Origin: AP-15 sp963814865
GTDB taxonomy: Bacteria > Pseudomonadota > Alphaproteobacteria > ATCC43930 > CGMCC-115725
Length of the DNA: 64,000 nt
Assembly (NCBI GenBank): GCA_963814865.1
Contig: CAWFEN010000016.1
Coordinates: 62,001 to 126,000 of the forward strand
Reading direction: 5' to 3'
This document shows positions 18,380 through 27,050 of this stretch, piece after piece; position 1 is the first letter of the stretch; the number at the start of each line of letters is the position of its first letter. Under the pieces are notes generated by a model. The model did not search any database, was not told the DNA's origin, and worked only from the letters and a program-made list of their open reading frames with translations. The position numbers and the translations under genes were made by a program.

Positions 18380-19678
18380 ATGCTCGGCTGGTTCGGCGAG
18401 TTGAACGCCAAGGAACGCCGCACGATGGGCGCCTGTTTCGGCGGCTGGGCGCTCGATGCGTTCGATGTGCAGATGTACAGCTTTGTGATTCCGACAGTGA
18501 TCGCGCTGTGGTCGCTGTCGCGCGGCGAGGCCGGGCTGATCGGCACCGTCACACTGTTGATCTCGTCCCTGGGTGGTTGGTTCTCCGGTGCTCTGGCCGA
18601 CCGGTTCGGTCGAGTGCGGATGCTGCAGATCACGATCCTGTGGTATTCGGTATTTACTTTCCTGTGCGCCTTCGCCCAGAACTTCGAGCAGCTCTTCATC
18701 CTGCGCGCCCTGCACGGCTTTGGCTTCGGCGGCGAATGGGCAGCCGGTGCGGTGCTGATGGGCGAGGTGATCCGCGACAAGTATCGCGGCCGCGGCGTTG
18801 GCCTCGTGCAGACCGGCTGGGCGGTCGGCTCGGGAGCCTCGGTGCTCGTCTACACCGGGCTCTATGCCATGCTGCCCGAGGCCATTGCCTGGCGCATTCT
18901 GTTCGCGGTCGGATTGTTGCCGGCAGTCTTCGTCTTTTGGATCCGCCGGCATATCGACGAGTCCGAGATCTACCGGGAGCGGCAGCGGGAACGGTCGCAG
19001 ATCGGCATCGAGCATCTGTTCTCCGCGTTCCGCAGACCATATCTCTGGACCACGATCAAGGTGTCGGCAATGGTGTCGGGCGCGCAGGGCGGCGGCTACG
19101 CTCTGGGGATCTGGATGCCGACCTATCTGCGCACGGCGCGCCACCTGTCGGCGACCAGCACCGGCGGCTTCATGCTGGTCCAGATCTTCGCGGCGCTGTG
19201 CGGCTTCCTGCTCGGCTCCTATCTGAGCGATGCCATCGGCCGCAAATGGACGTTTCTGGTGTCGGCGATCGGCTCGCTGATCATGGTCCTGATCTTCATG
19301 CTCGCTCCGGTCGGCAACGAGGTCCTGCTGTTCCTCGGAATCCCGCTGAATATCATTCTGTTGACGAAGTTTCCGCCGATGGGCCCGTTCATGACCGAGC
19401 TGTTCCCGACCGCAGTGCGCGGCACGGCACAGGGCTTCTGCTACAATGCGGGGCGCGCGATCGGATCGTTCTTTCCGACCACGGTAGGGTTTGTGAGCCA
19501 GGTCCTGCCGCTCGGCGTGTCGATCGCCATCTTCAGCGCCATCGCCTCGGGGATCATGATCGTGATGCTGATGCTGCTGCCCGAAACTCGCGGCCGCAGC
19601 CTCGCGACCCTCGAAGCGGGCGCGACCGGCATGGCGGTGCCGGGTGCCGGGCTGGACAGGCAGTCGGCCGCGGAATAG
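18380..19678 (+). CDS. MFS transporter, AAHS/metabolite-H+ symporter type
   Basis: 432 residues with about 12 hydrophobic helices. Motif A between helices 2 and 3 is GALADRFGRVRML. An acidic residue in helix 1 (GWALDAFDVQMYSF), HGFGFGGEWAAGAVLMGE, and a late LPETRGRSLATLE are typical of sugar/aromatic-acid symporters. AGAAGG precedes the ATG. It lies downstream of the nitrile hydratase operon with a 261-base gap, so uptake of the carboxylate product of nitriles or another organic acid is possible (inference). Confidence 0.88.
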   Translation: MLGWFGELNAKERRTMGACFGGWALDAFDVQMYSFVIPTVIALWSLSRGEAGLIGTVTLLISSLGGWFSGALADRFGRVRMLQITILWYSVFTFLCAFAQNFEQLFILRALHGFGFGGEWAAGAVLMGEVIRDKYRGRGVGLVQTGWAVGSGASVLVYTGLYAMLPEAIAWRILFAVGLLPAVFVFWIRRHIDESEIYRERQRERSQIGIEHLFSAFRRPYLWTTIKVSAMVSGAQGGGYALGIWMPTYLRTARHLSATSTGGFMLVQIFAALCGFLLGSYLSDAIGRKWTFLVSAIGSLIMVLIFMLAPVGNEVLLFLGIPLNIILLTKFPPMGPFMTELFPTAVRGTAQGFCYNAGRAIGSFFPTTVGFVSQVLPLGVSIAIFSAIASGIMIVMLMLLPETRGRSLATLEAGATGMAVPGAGLDRQSAAE

Positions 19679-19700
19679 GGGTCGGTTCGCCGGATATCGG

Positions 19701-20654
19701 ATGCACGCCGCTTTCAGTTTCCTGCCCTCCCGACGCCGGTTTCTGGCGCTCGGCACGGGGCTCGCCGCCGCGACTGGCCTGCCCGTCCGCGCGGTTCCAG
19801 GCGCAGCGGCGACCGGCGCGCCGGGATTGCTCGCGCGCCCGATCCCGCATTCGGGCGAGAGCCTGCCGGTGATCGGGCTCGGCACCTCCGAGGTCTTCGA
19901 TGTCGGCAACGACCCCGCCGGCCGAAACGCTTGCGCCGGGGTGATCAGGACCCTGGTCGCGGGCGGCGGCAAACTGATCGACACCGCACCTTCCTACGGC
20001 ACCGCAGAGAGCGTCGTCGGCGATCTTCTGGCCGCAACCGGGTTGCAAGGCCGGGTCTTTCTCGCCACCAAGCTGGAAGACTACGACCGCGACACCGGGA
20101 CGGCTCAGCTGCGTGCTTCCTTGCAGCGGCTTCATACCGACCGGGTCGATTTGCTGCAGCTCCACAATGTCAGCGATCCAAACCAGGATCTGGCGATGCT
20201 GCGCGAATGGAAGGCGCAAGGTCTCTGCCGGTACATCGGCGTCACGACCTCCTTCGGGGGCGATTTCGATGCCGTCGAAGCCGTGCTCCGGCGGCAAAAA
20301 CCCGACTTTCTCCAGGTCAACTACTCGCTTGCCGATCGCGCCGCGGAGGCTCGGGTGATCCCGGCCGCGGCCGAAATCGGCGCGGCCGTGCTGACCGATC
20401 TGCCGTTCGCCCGCAATCGGCTCTTCCGGGCGGTGCGGGGACGGCCGCTGCCGGAATGGGCCGGCGATTTCGACGCGGCAAGCTGGGCGCAGCTCTTCCT
20501 CAAATACCTTCTCGGCAACGCGGCGGTGACCGCGGTCATCCCCGGCACCAGCAACCCCGAGCACATGATGGATAATCTCGGCGGCGGAAGAGGGCGGGTG
20601 CCCGACGCCCCGCAGCGCCGAAAAATGGTCGCTTTCTTCGACACGCTCCGCTAG
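19701..20654 (+). CDS. Exported aldo/keto reductase with Tat signal
   Basis: 317 residues from the ATG at 19701; the open frame extends to 19644 but that would overlap the MFS gene. The N-terminus SRRRFLALGTGLAAATGLP with AVPGAAA is a twin-arginine signal, so the enzyme is probably periplasmic. The catalytic residues are visible: KLIDTAPSYGTAE (Asp, Tyr), FLATKLE (Lys) and LLQLHNV (His). The NADPH-binding end is reduced to AVIPGTSNPEHMMDN. Tat export would suggest folding with cofactor before export. Confidence 0.85.
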   Translation: MHAAFSFLPSRRRFLALGTGLAAATGLPVRAVPGAAATGAPGLLARPIPHSGESLPVIGLGTSEVFDVGNDPAGRNACAGVIRTLVAGGGKLIDTAPSYGTAESVVGDLLAATGLQGRVFLATKLEDYDRDTGTAQLRASLQRLHTDRVDLLQLHNVSDPNQDLAMLREWKAQGLCRYIGVTTSFGGDFDAVEAVLRRQKPDFLQVNYSLADRAAEARVIPAAAEIGAAVLTDLPFARNRLFRAVRGRPLPEWAGDFDAASWAQLFLKYLLGNAAVTAVIPGTSNPEHMMDNLGGGRGRVPDAPQRRKMVAFFDTLR

Positions 20655-20702
20655 CCGCAAAGCTTCAGAAGGCGGCCGCCGCTCATTCCGGCGGCGCGGA
20701 CA

Positions 20703-21488
20703 CTACATCCCTTCGCGTACCACCGGGTTGCTGAGGGTGCCGATGCCGGTGATCTCGATGTCGATCGTGTCGCCGTGCTTGACGTTTTCGGGGGCGCCCT
20801 CGGTTCCCATCCACACGATGTCGCCGGGGTACAGCGTCAAATATTGCGACATCCGGCTGATGAAGGTCGCGGGACCGAAAAGCATGTGGTCGGTCTTGAA
20901 GCGGATTTTTTCGTCGCCGTTGACGCGGATGATCGTGTGCGCCGCGGCGAGATCGAAATCGGTCTCGATCCACGGCCCCATCGGCTTGAACGTGTCGGCG
21001 TTCTTGGCGCGCCACAAGGTGCGGTCGCCTGCCTGCCAGGTGCGCTCGCTGAAGTCGTTGCCGATCGTCCAGCCGAGCACGCAGGAGAGCGCGTCCTGTT
21101 CCGAGAGATGCCTGGCCTTTTTGCCGATGACCGCGACCAGCTCGCCCTCGTATTGGCAGCGCTCGGTCGCGTCTTTCGGAATGACGATGTTCTCGCCATG
21201 CGCGACGAGCGCATTGTTGGCGCGGTAGCCGATATCGGCAGCCTTGGGCAAATTCGGCTCCTGCCCGCGCTTCCTGGCGGCCTCGATCACATGCTCGGCG
21301 TAGTTCAGGCCGGCGCAGTAGAAAGTGCGCGGCTCGACCGGCACCAGCAGCTTGACCGACGAGAATTTGTGGCGGGTCGCGGTCTTCTCGCAGCCGGCAA
21401 ACGGGTCGCCCCTGACCTCGGTGACCGTGTCGCCGTCGACGATGCCGTAAGCCGCATGACCGTTGGTCTCGAACCGTATCCAGCGCAT
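20703..21488 (-). CDS. Fumarylacetoacetate hydrolase family protein
   Basis: 261 residues. FYCAGLNYAEHV, the metal ligands in QYEGELVAVIGKKAR, the GWTIGNDFSERTWQ block and DIVWMGTEGAPENVKHGDTIDIEI define the FAA hydrolase fold (hydrolases, hydratases and decarboxylases of ring-cleavage products). It is 28 bases downstream of the TauD-like dioxygenase on the same strand, so the pair is an operon that probably degrades an aromatic or dicarboxylic intermediate. The exact reaction is not predictable. Confidence 0.92.
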   Translation of the reverse strand: MRWIRFETNGHAAYGIVDGDTVTEVRGDPFAGCEKTATRHKFSSVKLLVPVEPRTFYCAGLNYAEHVIEAARKRGQEPNLPKAADIGYRANNALVAHGENIVIPKDATERCQYEGELVAVIGKKARHLSEQDALSCVLGWTIGNDFSERTWQAGDRTLWRAKNADTFKPMGPWIETDFDLAAAHTIIRVNGDEKIRFKTDHMLFGPATFISRMSQYLTLYPGDIVWMGTEGAPENVKHGDTIDIEITGIGTLSNPVVREGM

Positions 21489-21516
21489 CTTCCGTCTCCT
21501 CCAGTTTCGTTTGAGG

Positions 21517-22353
21517 TCAAACCGGCGTCTCGCCCTTGAGCATCAGGCGGTAAAGGTACCGGCGCTCGTTCATGTCGTAATCGGGGTTGGCCTTGTGGAT
21601 GACGCTGCGGTTGTCCCAGATCACGAAGTCGCCGTAATGCCACTGGTGGCGGTATTCGTATTTCTTCTGGGTCGCATGCGCCATCAACTGGGCGACGAGA
21701 TCGAGCGCCTCCTGATCCTCCATGCCGAGGATCAATTCGATCCGCACCGGGTTCAAATACAGCGCCTTGCGGCGGTTTTCGGGATGGGTGCGGACCAGCG
21801 GATGCACTCCCGGCGGCGGCACTTGGCGGCTCGATTGCTCGCTCAGCGGGCGCAACTCGCGCGGGCTGTATTTGCTCAGATAGACATGCACCGCCTTAAG
21901 GTCGTCGATCCGCTCCTTGGTCGCCGCCGGCAGGTCGTCATAGGCCTCGTGCATGTTGACGTATTGCGTGTCGCCGCCACTCTTCGGCAGCGACACCGGA
22001 TACAGCATCGTCGCCTTGGGCGGAGCCGGGTGATTGGAGTGATCGGTGTGAAAGGTCTCGCCGGAAATATAACGCTTGCCCGGCACCGTTTGCTCGTTCG
22101 AGACGTAGTAGATTTGCGGATAGCCGGGGACGTGCATCTCGCGCTTGTCGTGCTGGAACAATTCGCCGAAGATTTGCGCGGCGGCAATGAATTGCGGCGG
22201 GGTGAATTTCTGGTCGCGGACCACCAGGACGTGGTGGTCGGCAAAAGCGCGGTTCAGCGCGCCGCGGGTCTCGGCATCGACACCCTGGTTCAGATCGAGG
22301 CCGCGGATTTCGGCGCTGGTGTGCTCGGTCAGTGGGGTGATCGTGTATGCCAT
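21517..22353 (-). CDS. TauD/TfdA family 2-oxoglutarate dioxygenase
   Basis: 278 residues. Iron ligands are H and D in the FHTDHSNHP segment and the distal His in SVIHKANPDYD, followed by the 2OG-binding Arg in RRYLYRLML. FADHHVLVVRDQKFTPPQF and GGDTQYVNMHEAYDDLP are family blocks. Members hydroxylate taurine, alkylsulfates, phenoxyacetates or similar compounds and release the head group. It is the promoter-proximal gene of a two-gene operon with the FAA hydrolase. Confidence 0.93.
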   Translation of the reverse strand: MAYTITPLTEHTSAEIRGLDLNQGVDAETRGALNRAFADHHVLVVRDQKFTPPQFIAAAQIFGELFQHDKREMHVPGYPQIYYVSNEQTVPGKRYISGETFHTDHSNHPAPPKATMLYPVSLPKSGGDTQYVNMHEAYDDLPAATKERIDDLKAVHVYLSKYSPRELRPLSEQSSRQVPPPGVHPLVRTHPENRRKALYLNPVRIELILGMEDQEALDLVAQLMAHATQKKYEYRHQWHYGDFVIWDNRSVIHKANPDYDMNERRYLYRLMLKGETPV

Positions 22354-22464
22354 CGGCTTGTTCCCTCCGCCCGCCCATCATCGATGACGCCAGTATGGCG
22401 GCGGGACCGCGGGTTTTGCAATGCTGTGACCGGGCGGTAGCGTGGCCTGATTGCCGAGGATACG

Positions 22465-22518
22465 AGGAAATTTCCTATATAACATTAAAAATGAGGATAA
22501 TATACTCGATTTACATCT
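22465..22518. promoter_or_regulatory. AT-rich intergenic island with palindrome, probable divergent promoter
   Basis: The 304-base gap between the divergent TauD-like and TauE-like genes (22354-22657) contains no gene. In its middle is a 54-base AT-rich island unlike the GC-rich surroundings. It opens with the perfect palindrome AGGAAATTTCCT (22465-22476), then TATATAAC and GATAATATA, candidates for -10 elements. The downstream part (22540-22620) holds GC-rich inverted repeats such as GCCGGCGGGAGGCCGGC. Promoter function is inferred from composition and position only. Confidence 0.45.
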
Positions 22519-22657
22519 TGGGTCGTCTAGAATAGGCTGCCCGCGTGCGGACGGATGGGCCGGTCGGGGCGCGCCGGCGGGAGGCCGGCGAGCGCGTCAG
22601 GCCTGCCCTGACCAGGCGAATTCCGCACTTCTTGGCGAGTGAGGCGAGGGCCGCTGG

Positions 22658-23446
22658 ATGAATCTGGTTCACTCGATCGACCCGCTCTATGCGCTGTCGG
22701 GGTTTTGCGTCGGAGCGCTGGTGGGGATGACCGGGGTCGGCGGCGGCGCGCTGATGACGCCGGTGCTGATCCTGCTGTTCGGAATTCATCCGGTCAGCGC
22801 TGTCGGCACCGATCTCCTCTATGCCGCGGCGACCAAGACCGTCGGCACTCTGGTGCATGGCTTCATCGGCACCATCGAATGGCGCATCGTCGGGCTTCTC
22901 GCCGCGGGAAGCGTGCCCACAGCGGTGCTGACGGTGCTGATCCTGTCGCATTTCGATGTGAACCGAGGCCCGGTCCAGCACGCCATCGCCTTCATGCTCG
23001 GCCTGGCGCTGCTGACGACCTCGGTGGCGCTGATGTTCCGCGCCCAGCTGATAGCGTATGCCGGCACCCGGTTCGCGCGGTCGAGCGGGCGGTACGCCGC
23101 GCCGCTGACCGTCATCACCGGAATGGTGCTCGGGGCGCTCGTATCGCTGACCTCGGTCGGCGCAGGCGCCCTCGGCGTGACCGCGCTGGTCATGCTCTAT
23201 CCAGGGTTGCCGATGGCCCGCATTGTCGGCTCCGATATCGTGCATGCGGTGCCGCTGACCCTGGTCGGCGGCATCGGCCACTGGCTCACCGGCTCGGTGG
23301 ACACGACCATTTTGGCGTCGCTGCTGGTCGGCTCGCTGCCCGGCATCATCCTCGGCAGCTATGCCGTGGCCTATGTCCCGGATCGGGCGCTGCGCCTGAC
23401 CCTCGCCGCGGTGCTGCTCATCGTCGGCGGCAAGCTGCTGTTCTGA
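22658..23446 (+). CDS. TauE/SafE family membrane permease
   Basis: 262 residues, about eight hydrophobic segments. GALVGMTGVGGGALMTPVLILLFG in the first half and GALVSLTSVGAGALGVTALVML in the second form the internal duplication of this family, with GTDLLYAAATKTVGT and GSDIVHAVPL as the paired conserved loops. Members export sulfite, sulfoacetate or related anions. Its position next to a TauD-like dioxygenase fits sulfonate metabolism, but the genes are divergent and the link is inference. Confidence 0.9.
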   Translation: MNLVHSIDPLYALSGFCVGALVGMTGVGGGALMTPVLILLFGIHPVSAVGTDLLYAAATKTVGTLVHGFIGTIEWRIVGLLAAGSVPTAVLTVLILSHFDVNRGPVQHAIAFMLGLALLTTSVALMFRAQLIAYAGTRFARSSGRYAAPLTVITGMVLGALVSLTSVGAGALGVTALVMLYPGLPMARIVGSDIVHAVPLTLVGGIGHWLTGSVDTTILASLLVGSLPGIILGSYAVAYVPDRALRLTLAAVLLIVGGKLLF

Positions 23447-23562
23447 ATCCCGCGACCGCGGTCGGCAGCACCCGCGCCGGCGCTTGCCTGCGGTCGCTCG
23501 GCTGGGACCGGGCCGCGCCGCAAGAATTAGAGTTGCTCTAATCTATACTTTCGCCGCCGCGC

Positions 23563-24468
23563 TCAGGGGCGGGCGAGGCGATAGCGGCCGTCGAGTGTCG
23601 GCGGCCCGTCGCTCGTGACGACGCCGCGGCCGGCGAGGTCGATCAGATGGGCATGCACCGATCTGCCGGCGGCATGGCGCAATCCCGGCGGCAAGCCGAC
23701 ATAGAGCCGTTCGACGATCGCGTCGATGCGCTCGGCGCCGGCGGCGAGGCAGTCGAGAATGCCGGCTTCGCGCTCGCGGCGATGGGCGACGAAAGCGCGG
23801 ACATGCCCATGCGGCTCGGTGATCGCCGGCCCGTGGGTCGGCCAATAGACCCGATCGCGGCGGCCGAGCAATTTGTCGAGCGAGGCCATGTAGGCGGCCA
23901 TGTCGCCATCCGGCGGGGCGATCACGCTGGTCGACCAGCCCATGACATGGTCGCCGCTGAACAACACGCCGCTGTCGGGCAGCGCAAAGCAGAGATGGTT
24001 CGAGGTGTGACCGGGCGTATGGACCGCCTCGAACCGCCAGCCATCGCCGGCGATCTCGTCGCCGTCATGCACGGTTACATCGGGCAGGAAATCCCAATCG
24101 CCGCCTTCCTCGATCCCCGGTTCGCCGCGTTTGCCTCCGGCATGCGGGCCGAAACCGTAGGTCGGGGCACCGGTCGCCGCCTTCAGCGGAGCCGCCGCCG
24201 GCGAATGATCGCGATGGGTATGGGTGATCAGGATGTGGGTCACCTGCTCGCCCGAAAGGCCGGCGAGCAGCGCCTCGACATGCTCGGCGAGATCCGGGCC
24301 GGGATCGATCACCGCGACCTCGCCGGCGCCGACGACATAGGTCCCGGTGCCCTTGAAAGTGAACGGGCTCGGGTTGCGCGCGACGATGCGGCGGATGCCG
24401 GGCGCCACCGGCTCGAGCCGGGCATAATCGAACGCGAAATCGCGGCGGAACGGGATGTCGACGGCCAT
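23563..24468 (-). CDS. MBL-fold metallo-hydrolase, LACTB2-like
   Basis: 301 residues from MAVDIPFRRDF at 24468; earlier codons in the frame look like leader. The zinc motif THTHRDHSPAA, then HTPGHTSNHL, GDHVMGWSTS and WPTHGPAI give the full metal site. The C-terminal ~75 residues (HRREREAGILDCL, HAHLIDLAGRGVV) form the winged-helix tail of the LACTB2 family, which includes endoribonucleases and thioesterase-like hydrolases. It is divergent from the DUF6489 gene. Confidence 0.9.
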   Translation of the reverse strand: MAVDIPFRRDFAFDYARLEPVAPGIRRIVARNPSPFTFKGTGTYVVGAGEVAVIDPGPDLAEHVEALLAGLSGEQVTHILITHTHRDHSPAAAPLKAATGAPTYGFGPHAGGKRGEPGIEEGGDWDFLPDVTVHDGDEIAGDGWRFEAVHTPGHTSNHLCFALPDSGVLFSGDHVMGWSTSVIAPPDGDMAAYMASLDKLLGRRDRVYWPTHGPAITEPHGHVRAFVAHRREREAGILDCLAAGAERIDAIVERLYVGLPPGLRHAAGRSVHAHLIDLAGRGVVTSDGPPTLDGRYRLARP

Positions 24469-24560
24469 CGCTGCCAGATTACACGAGAGGCGCCGCCGCC
24501 GCTGTGTTTCTTTGCGTCGAATTGCGGCAAAATCTTCCGGCAAATCGGAGGAGCGTTGCG

Positions 24561-24806
24561 ATGAAGATCAGCCTGGACATCGACGTCACGCCGGACGAGG
24601 CGCGGAAGTTCTTCGGATTGCCGGAGGTGCAGCCGTTGCAGGAGGCATTGCTGAAGGAGGTGCAGGAGCGCTTGAGCGCGAACATCAAGGCGATGGACGC
24701 CAAGGCGATGATCGAGACCTGGCTGCCGGCGACCCTGCAAGGGTTCGCGCAGCTGCAGCAGATGTTCATGGCGCGGATGGCCGGCCGCACCGGCGAGAAG
24801 GAATAG
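24561..24806 (+). CDS. DUF6489 family small protein
   Basis: 81 residues starting MKISLDIDVTPDEARKFFGL, with GGAGGAG upstream. The sequence is helical and charged (EALLKEVQERLSANIKAMD) with a Met/Gln-rich end (QLQQMFMARM). The family is conserved in alphaproteobacteria and has no known function. The GTG of the GNAT gene begins two bases after its stop, so the two are cotranslated. Confidence 0.85.
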   Translation: MKISLDIDVTPDEARKFFGLPEVQPLQEALLKEVQERLSANIKAMDAKAMIETWLPATLQGFAQLQQMFMARMAGRTGEKE

Positions 24807-24808
24807 CC

Positions 24809-25390
24809 GTGCCGGCGTCGTTACGCACCGAGCGGCTGCTGCTGCGGCCGTGGCGCGACGCCGATGTCGCCGCTTTTGCCGAGCTTTCCGCCGACCCGGC
24901 CGTGATGGAGTTCCTCTACCCGCTGACCGAACCGGGGGCAGTCGAAGCCTGGGTGGCGCGGGTGCGCGCGCATTGGCGGCAGCACCGGTTCGGACAATGG
25001 GTCGTCGAGATCCCCGGCGAGGCAGGCTTCATCGGCGTCGTCGGCCTTTTCACCACCGCTTACGCGGCGCATTTTACGCCGGCGGTCGAGGTCGCGTGGC
25101 GGTTGGGGCGCGCTTATTGGGGCCATGGCTATGCCAGCGAGGCCGCCCGCGCGGCGCTCGATTGCGGCTTCGACAGGCTTGGCCTGGCCGAGATCGTGGC
25201 GGTCACGGTTCCGGCCAACCGACGCTCGCGCCGGGTCATGGAGCGGCTCGGCATGTCTCGTGCGCCGGAGGACGATTTCGACCATCCGAATGTTCCGGAC
25301 GGCCCGCTGAAGCGGCACGTCCTGTACCGCCTTCGCAATCCGCGCGCCGTACCGGGCATTGCCGCCGAGGGCTCCGCGGTAAGCCGATAG
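24809..25390 (+). CDS. GNAT family N-acetyltransferase, RimJ-like
   Basis: 193 residues from a GTG at 24809 with GAGAAGGA upstream. LRTERLLLRPWRDADVAAFAEL is the classic RimJ/RimL opening. FIGVVGLF, VEVAWRLGRAYWGHGYASEAA (acetyl-CoA-binding loop) and VTVPANRRSRRVMERLGM complete the fold. The target is unknown; relatives acetylate protein N-termini or small molecules. Confidence 0.9.
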   Translation: MPASLRTERLLLRPWRDADVAAFAELSADPAVMEFLYPLTEPGAVEAWVARVRAHWRQHRFGQWVVEIPGEAGFIGVVGLFTTAYAAHFTPAVEVAWRLGRAYWGHGYASEAARAALDCGFDRLGLAEIVAVTVPANRRSRRVMERLGMSRAPEDDFDHPNVPDGPLKRHVLYRLRNPRAVPGIAAEGSAVSR

Positions 25391-25400
25391 ACCCCGCGCC

Positions 25401-26759
25401 CTAGAACAGGATGCCGGTTTCGACCATGACCCGGGTCTGCGAGGTTTTCGTCCCGGCGGAGCCGAGGCCCAGCCCGTCGGCGACATCGACATTGGTCGCT
25501 TTGACGAATGAAACCTCGCCGCGCGCGAAGAAGTAGTTGTATTGATAGGTCGGCGTCACCGTAAACGAAAATGCGCCGCTGTCCCGACCGTAGAGCAGGT
25601 TGTTGTTGCCGGTCGTCCCGATATACTCGACCCGTCCGCCCAGGTTGAAGCCGGAACCGAGATCGTAGTTGACCAGCAACGCACCGCCAAAAGTCGACGC
25701 GCTCGAGGTAATGCCAATACCATTATTGACCGGAACATGGGTCGCCTGGAAATAGGGCTGAATAATCCACGGATCCGAATTGTAGGTGTAGATCAGGTTG
25801 AAGATCTGCGAGTTACTTTGCAACAGCGGGGTGCGCAAGGTCGCGACGTTGGTCTTCCCGGCATTACCGCCGGCAGCGAATTCGAAACTGTTGGTGCTGT
25901 TCAAGGTATAGGTGGCGGAGCCGGTGACCCAATTGTAGACCCCCGAATCGAAGCCGTCGGTGAACGAGAGCGACAGGGCAACCGGCCCGATCGTGTAGTT
26001 GGCCTGGGCGCCTTTGCTGACCGCCGGCTCCTGGTTCCACAGAAGCCCGCGCTCGATATTGATGTTCTCAAACGAGAACGTGTATTCGGCCCCGATCAGG
26101 GTGGGAAGCTTGCCGCCCTCGATCGAAAAGCTGTCGGTCGGCGCGATCTTGGCGAAACCCTGGGGAAACCAGCCCCACAGATTTCCCGCAGCCGACTGGT
26201 AGCCAAAGGTCGCCTGGGCCGCCGAGATGTAGGACGATCCCAGAGACGAAATCGAATAGGTGCCGGCCTGTGCATAAAACTGAAAGAGGCCGTCGGTCTT
26301 CTGCAAGAAGAGCTGACCATTCGACAGATCCGCCCCCCATGGGCGGTTGCCCGCGGACGGGTTGGTTTGCCACTGCCCGAGACCGCTGCCGATGCCGTCG
26401 AGATACACGTCGCCGAGCGACCCGACGGTGAATTTGGTCGGGGGCAGCTGGATCGAAAGCGGGCCGGTGATCGATGGCGCGATCAGCGGCGATGTCGGGG
26501 CGGCCGGTGCCGCGGCTGCGGCTGCGGTCGGCGGGGCGCCCGCTGCCGGCGGTTGTCCGGGTGTCGGCGGCTGTGCGGGTGCCGGCGGCTGTGCGGCTGA
26601 CGGCGGTTGTCCGGCTGACGGCGGCGCGGCCGCCGGCGGCGTCGGGCCTGCGGGCGCTTGGGCGACGGTTTCGTCGGCCCAGGCCGGCGCCGCAGCCGAT
26701 CCCAGCACCGCCGAGGCAAGAGTGGCAACGAAGATCATGCTTTTCTTGATGATTGTCAT
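25401..26759 (-). CDS. Outer-membrane porin, OmpL/BBP2-like, with Pro-rich N-terminal linker
   Basis: 452 residues. A Sec signal peptide (FVATLASAVLGSAAAPAWA) is followed by ~65 residues of Pro/Ala/Gln linker with hexapeptide repeats, then an aromatic-rich beta-barrel (FTVGSLGDVYLDG, AGTYSISSLGSSYISAAQATFG, NPWIIQPYF-like strands) ending in the C-terminal Phe required for BAM insertion (VMVETGILF). Barrel content fits PF07642 porins. The Pro-rich linker may span to peptidoglycan. It is monocistronic; the 291-base upstream gap contains no gene. Confidence 0.85.
   Translation of the reverse strand: MTIIKKSMIFVATLASAVLGSAAAPAWADETVAQAPAGPTPPAAAPPSAGQPPSAAQPPAPAQPPTPGQPPAAGAPPTAAAAAAPAAPTSPLIAPSITGPLSIQLPPTKFTVGSLGDVYLDGIGSGLGQWQTNPSAGNRPWGADLSNGQLFLQKTDGLFQFYAQAGTYSISSLGSSYISAAQATFGYQSAAGNLWGWFPQGFAKIAPTDSFSIEGGKLPTLIGAEYTFSFENINIERGLLWNQEPAVSKGAQANYTIGPVALSLSFTDGFDSGVYNWVTGSATYTLNSTNSFEFAAGGNAGKTNVATLRTPLLQSNSQIFNLIYTYNSDPWIIQPYFQATHVPVNNGIGITSSASTFGGALLVNYDLGSGFNLGGRVEYIGTTGNNNLLYGRDSGAFSFTVTPTYQYNYFFARGEVSFVKATNVDVADGLGLGSAGTKTSQTRVMVETGILF
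26545..26616. repeat. Four 18-bp tandem repeats inside porin gene
   Basis: Four consecutive 18-base units of the form GMCGGCGGYTGTSCGGSY, beginning at 26545, 26563, 26581 and 26599, encode on the minus strand the hexapeptides of the QPP linker of the porin. A degenerate fifth unit follows. In-frame tandem repeats of this kind can expand or contract and change linker length without disturbing the barrel. Confidence 0.8.
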
Positions 26760-27050
26760 TTAGGCACAGCCTTTCGAATCGACGTTCCCCATGGCGTTCG
26801 GCAGGCAATCCCCCGCTCACATGTCCCCGGTTCCCGCCGGCGATCAGGATGCAAGCGGCATACCAGCCCTCCCGCGCCGGTTTTGCACCCAATGTACGGC
26901 GCACAAACCGGCTGGTTGCGCCGCGCTCCGCAATTTCTCGCTCTTCTGCAATTCCGCGAGGTCATCGATGCCGGTTCGCGCAGCCGGCTGGATTGATTAT
27001 TTCGTAGGCAATATGGGTAATTTTGCAGCGCCGGCTATTGCCCTGGCGGT

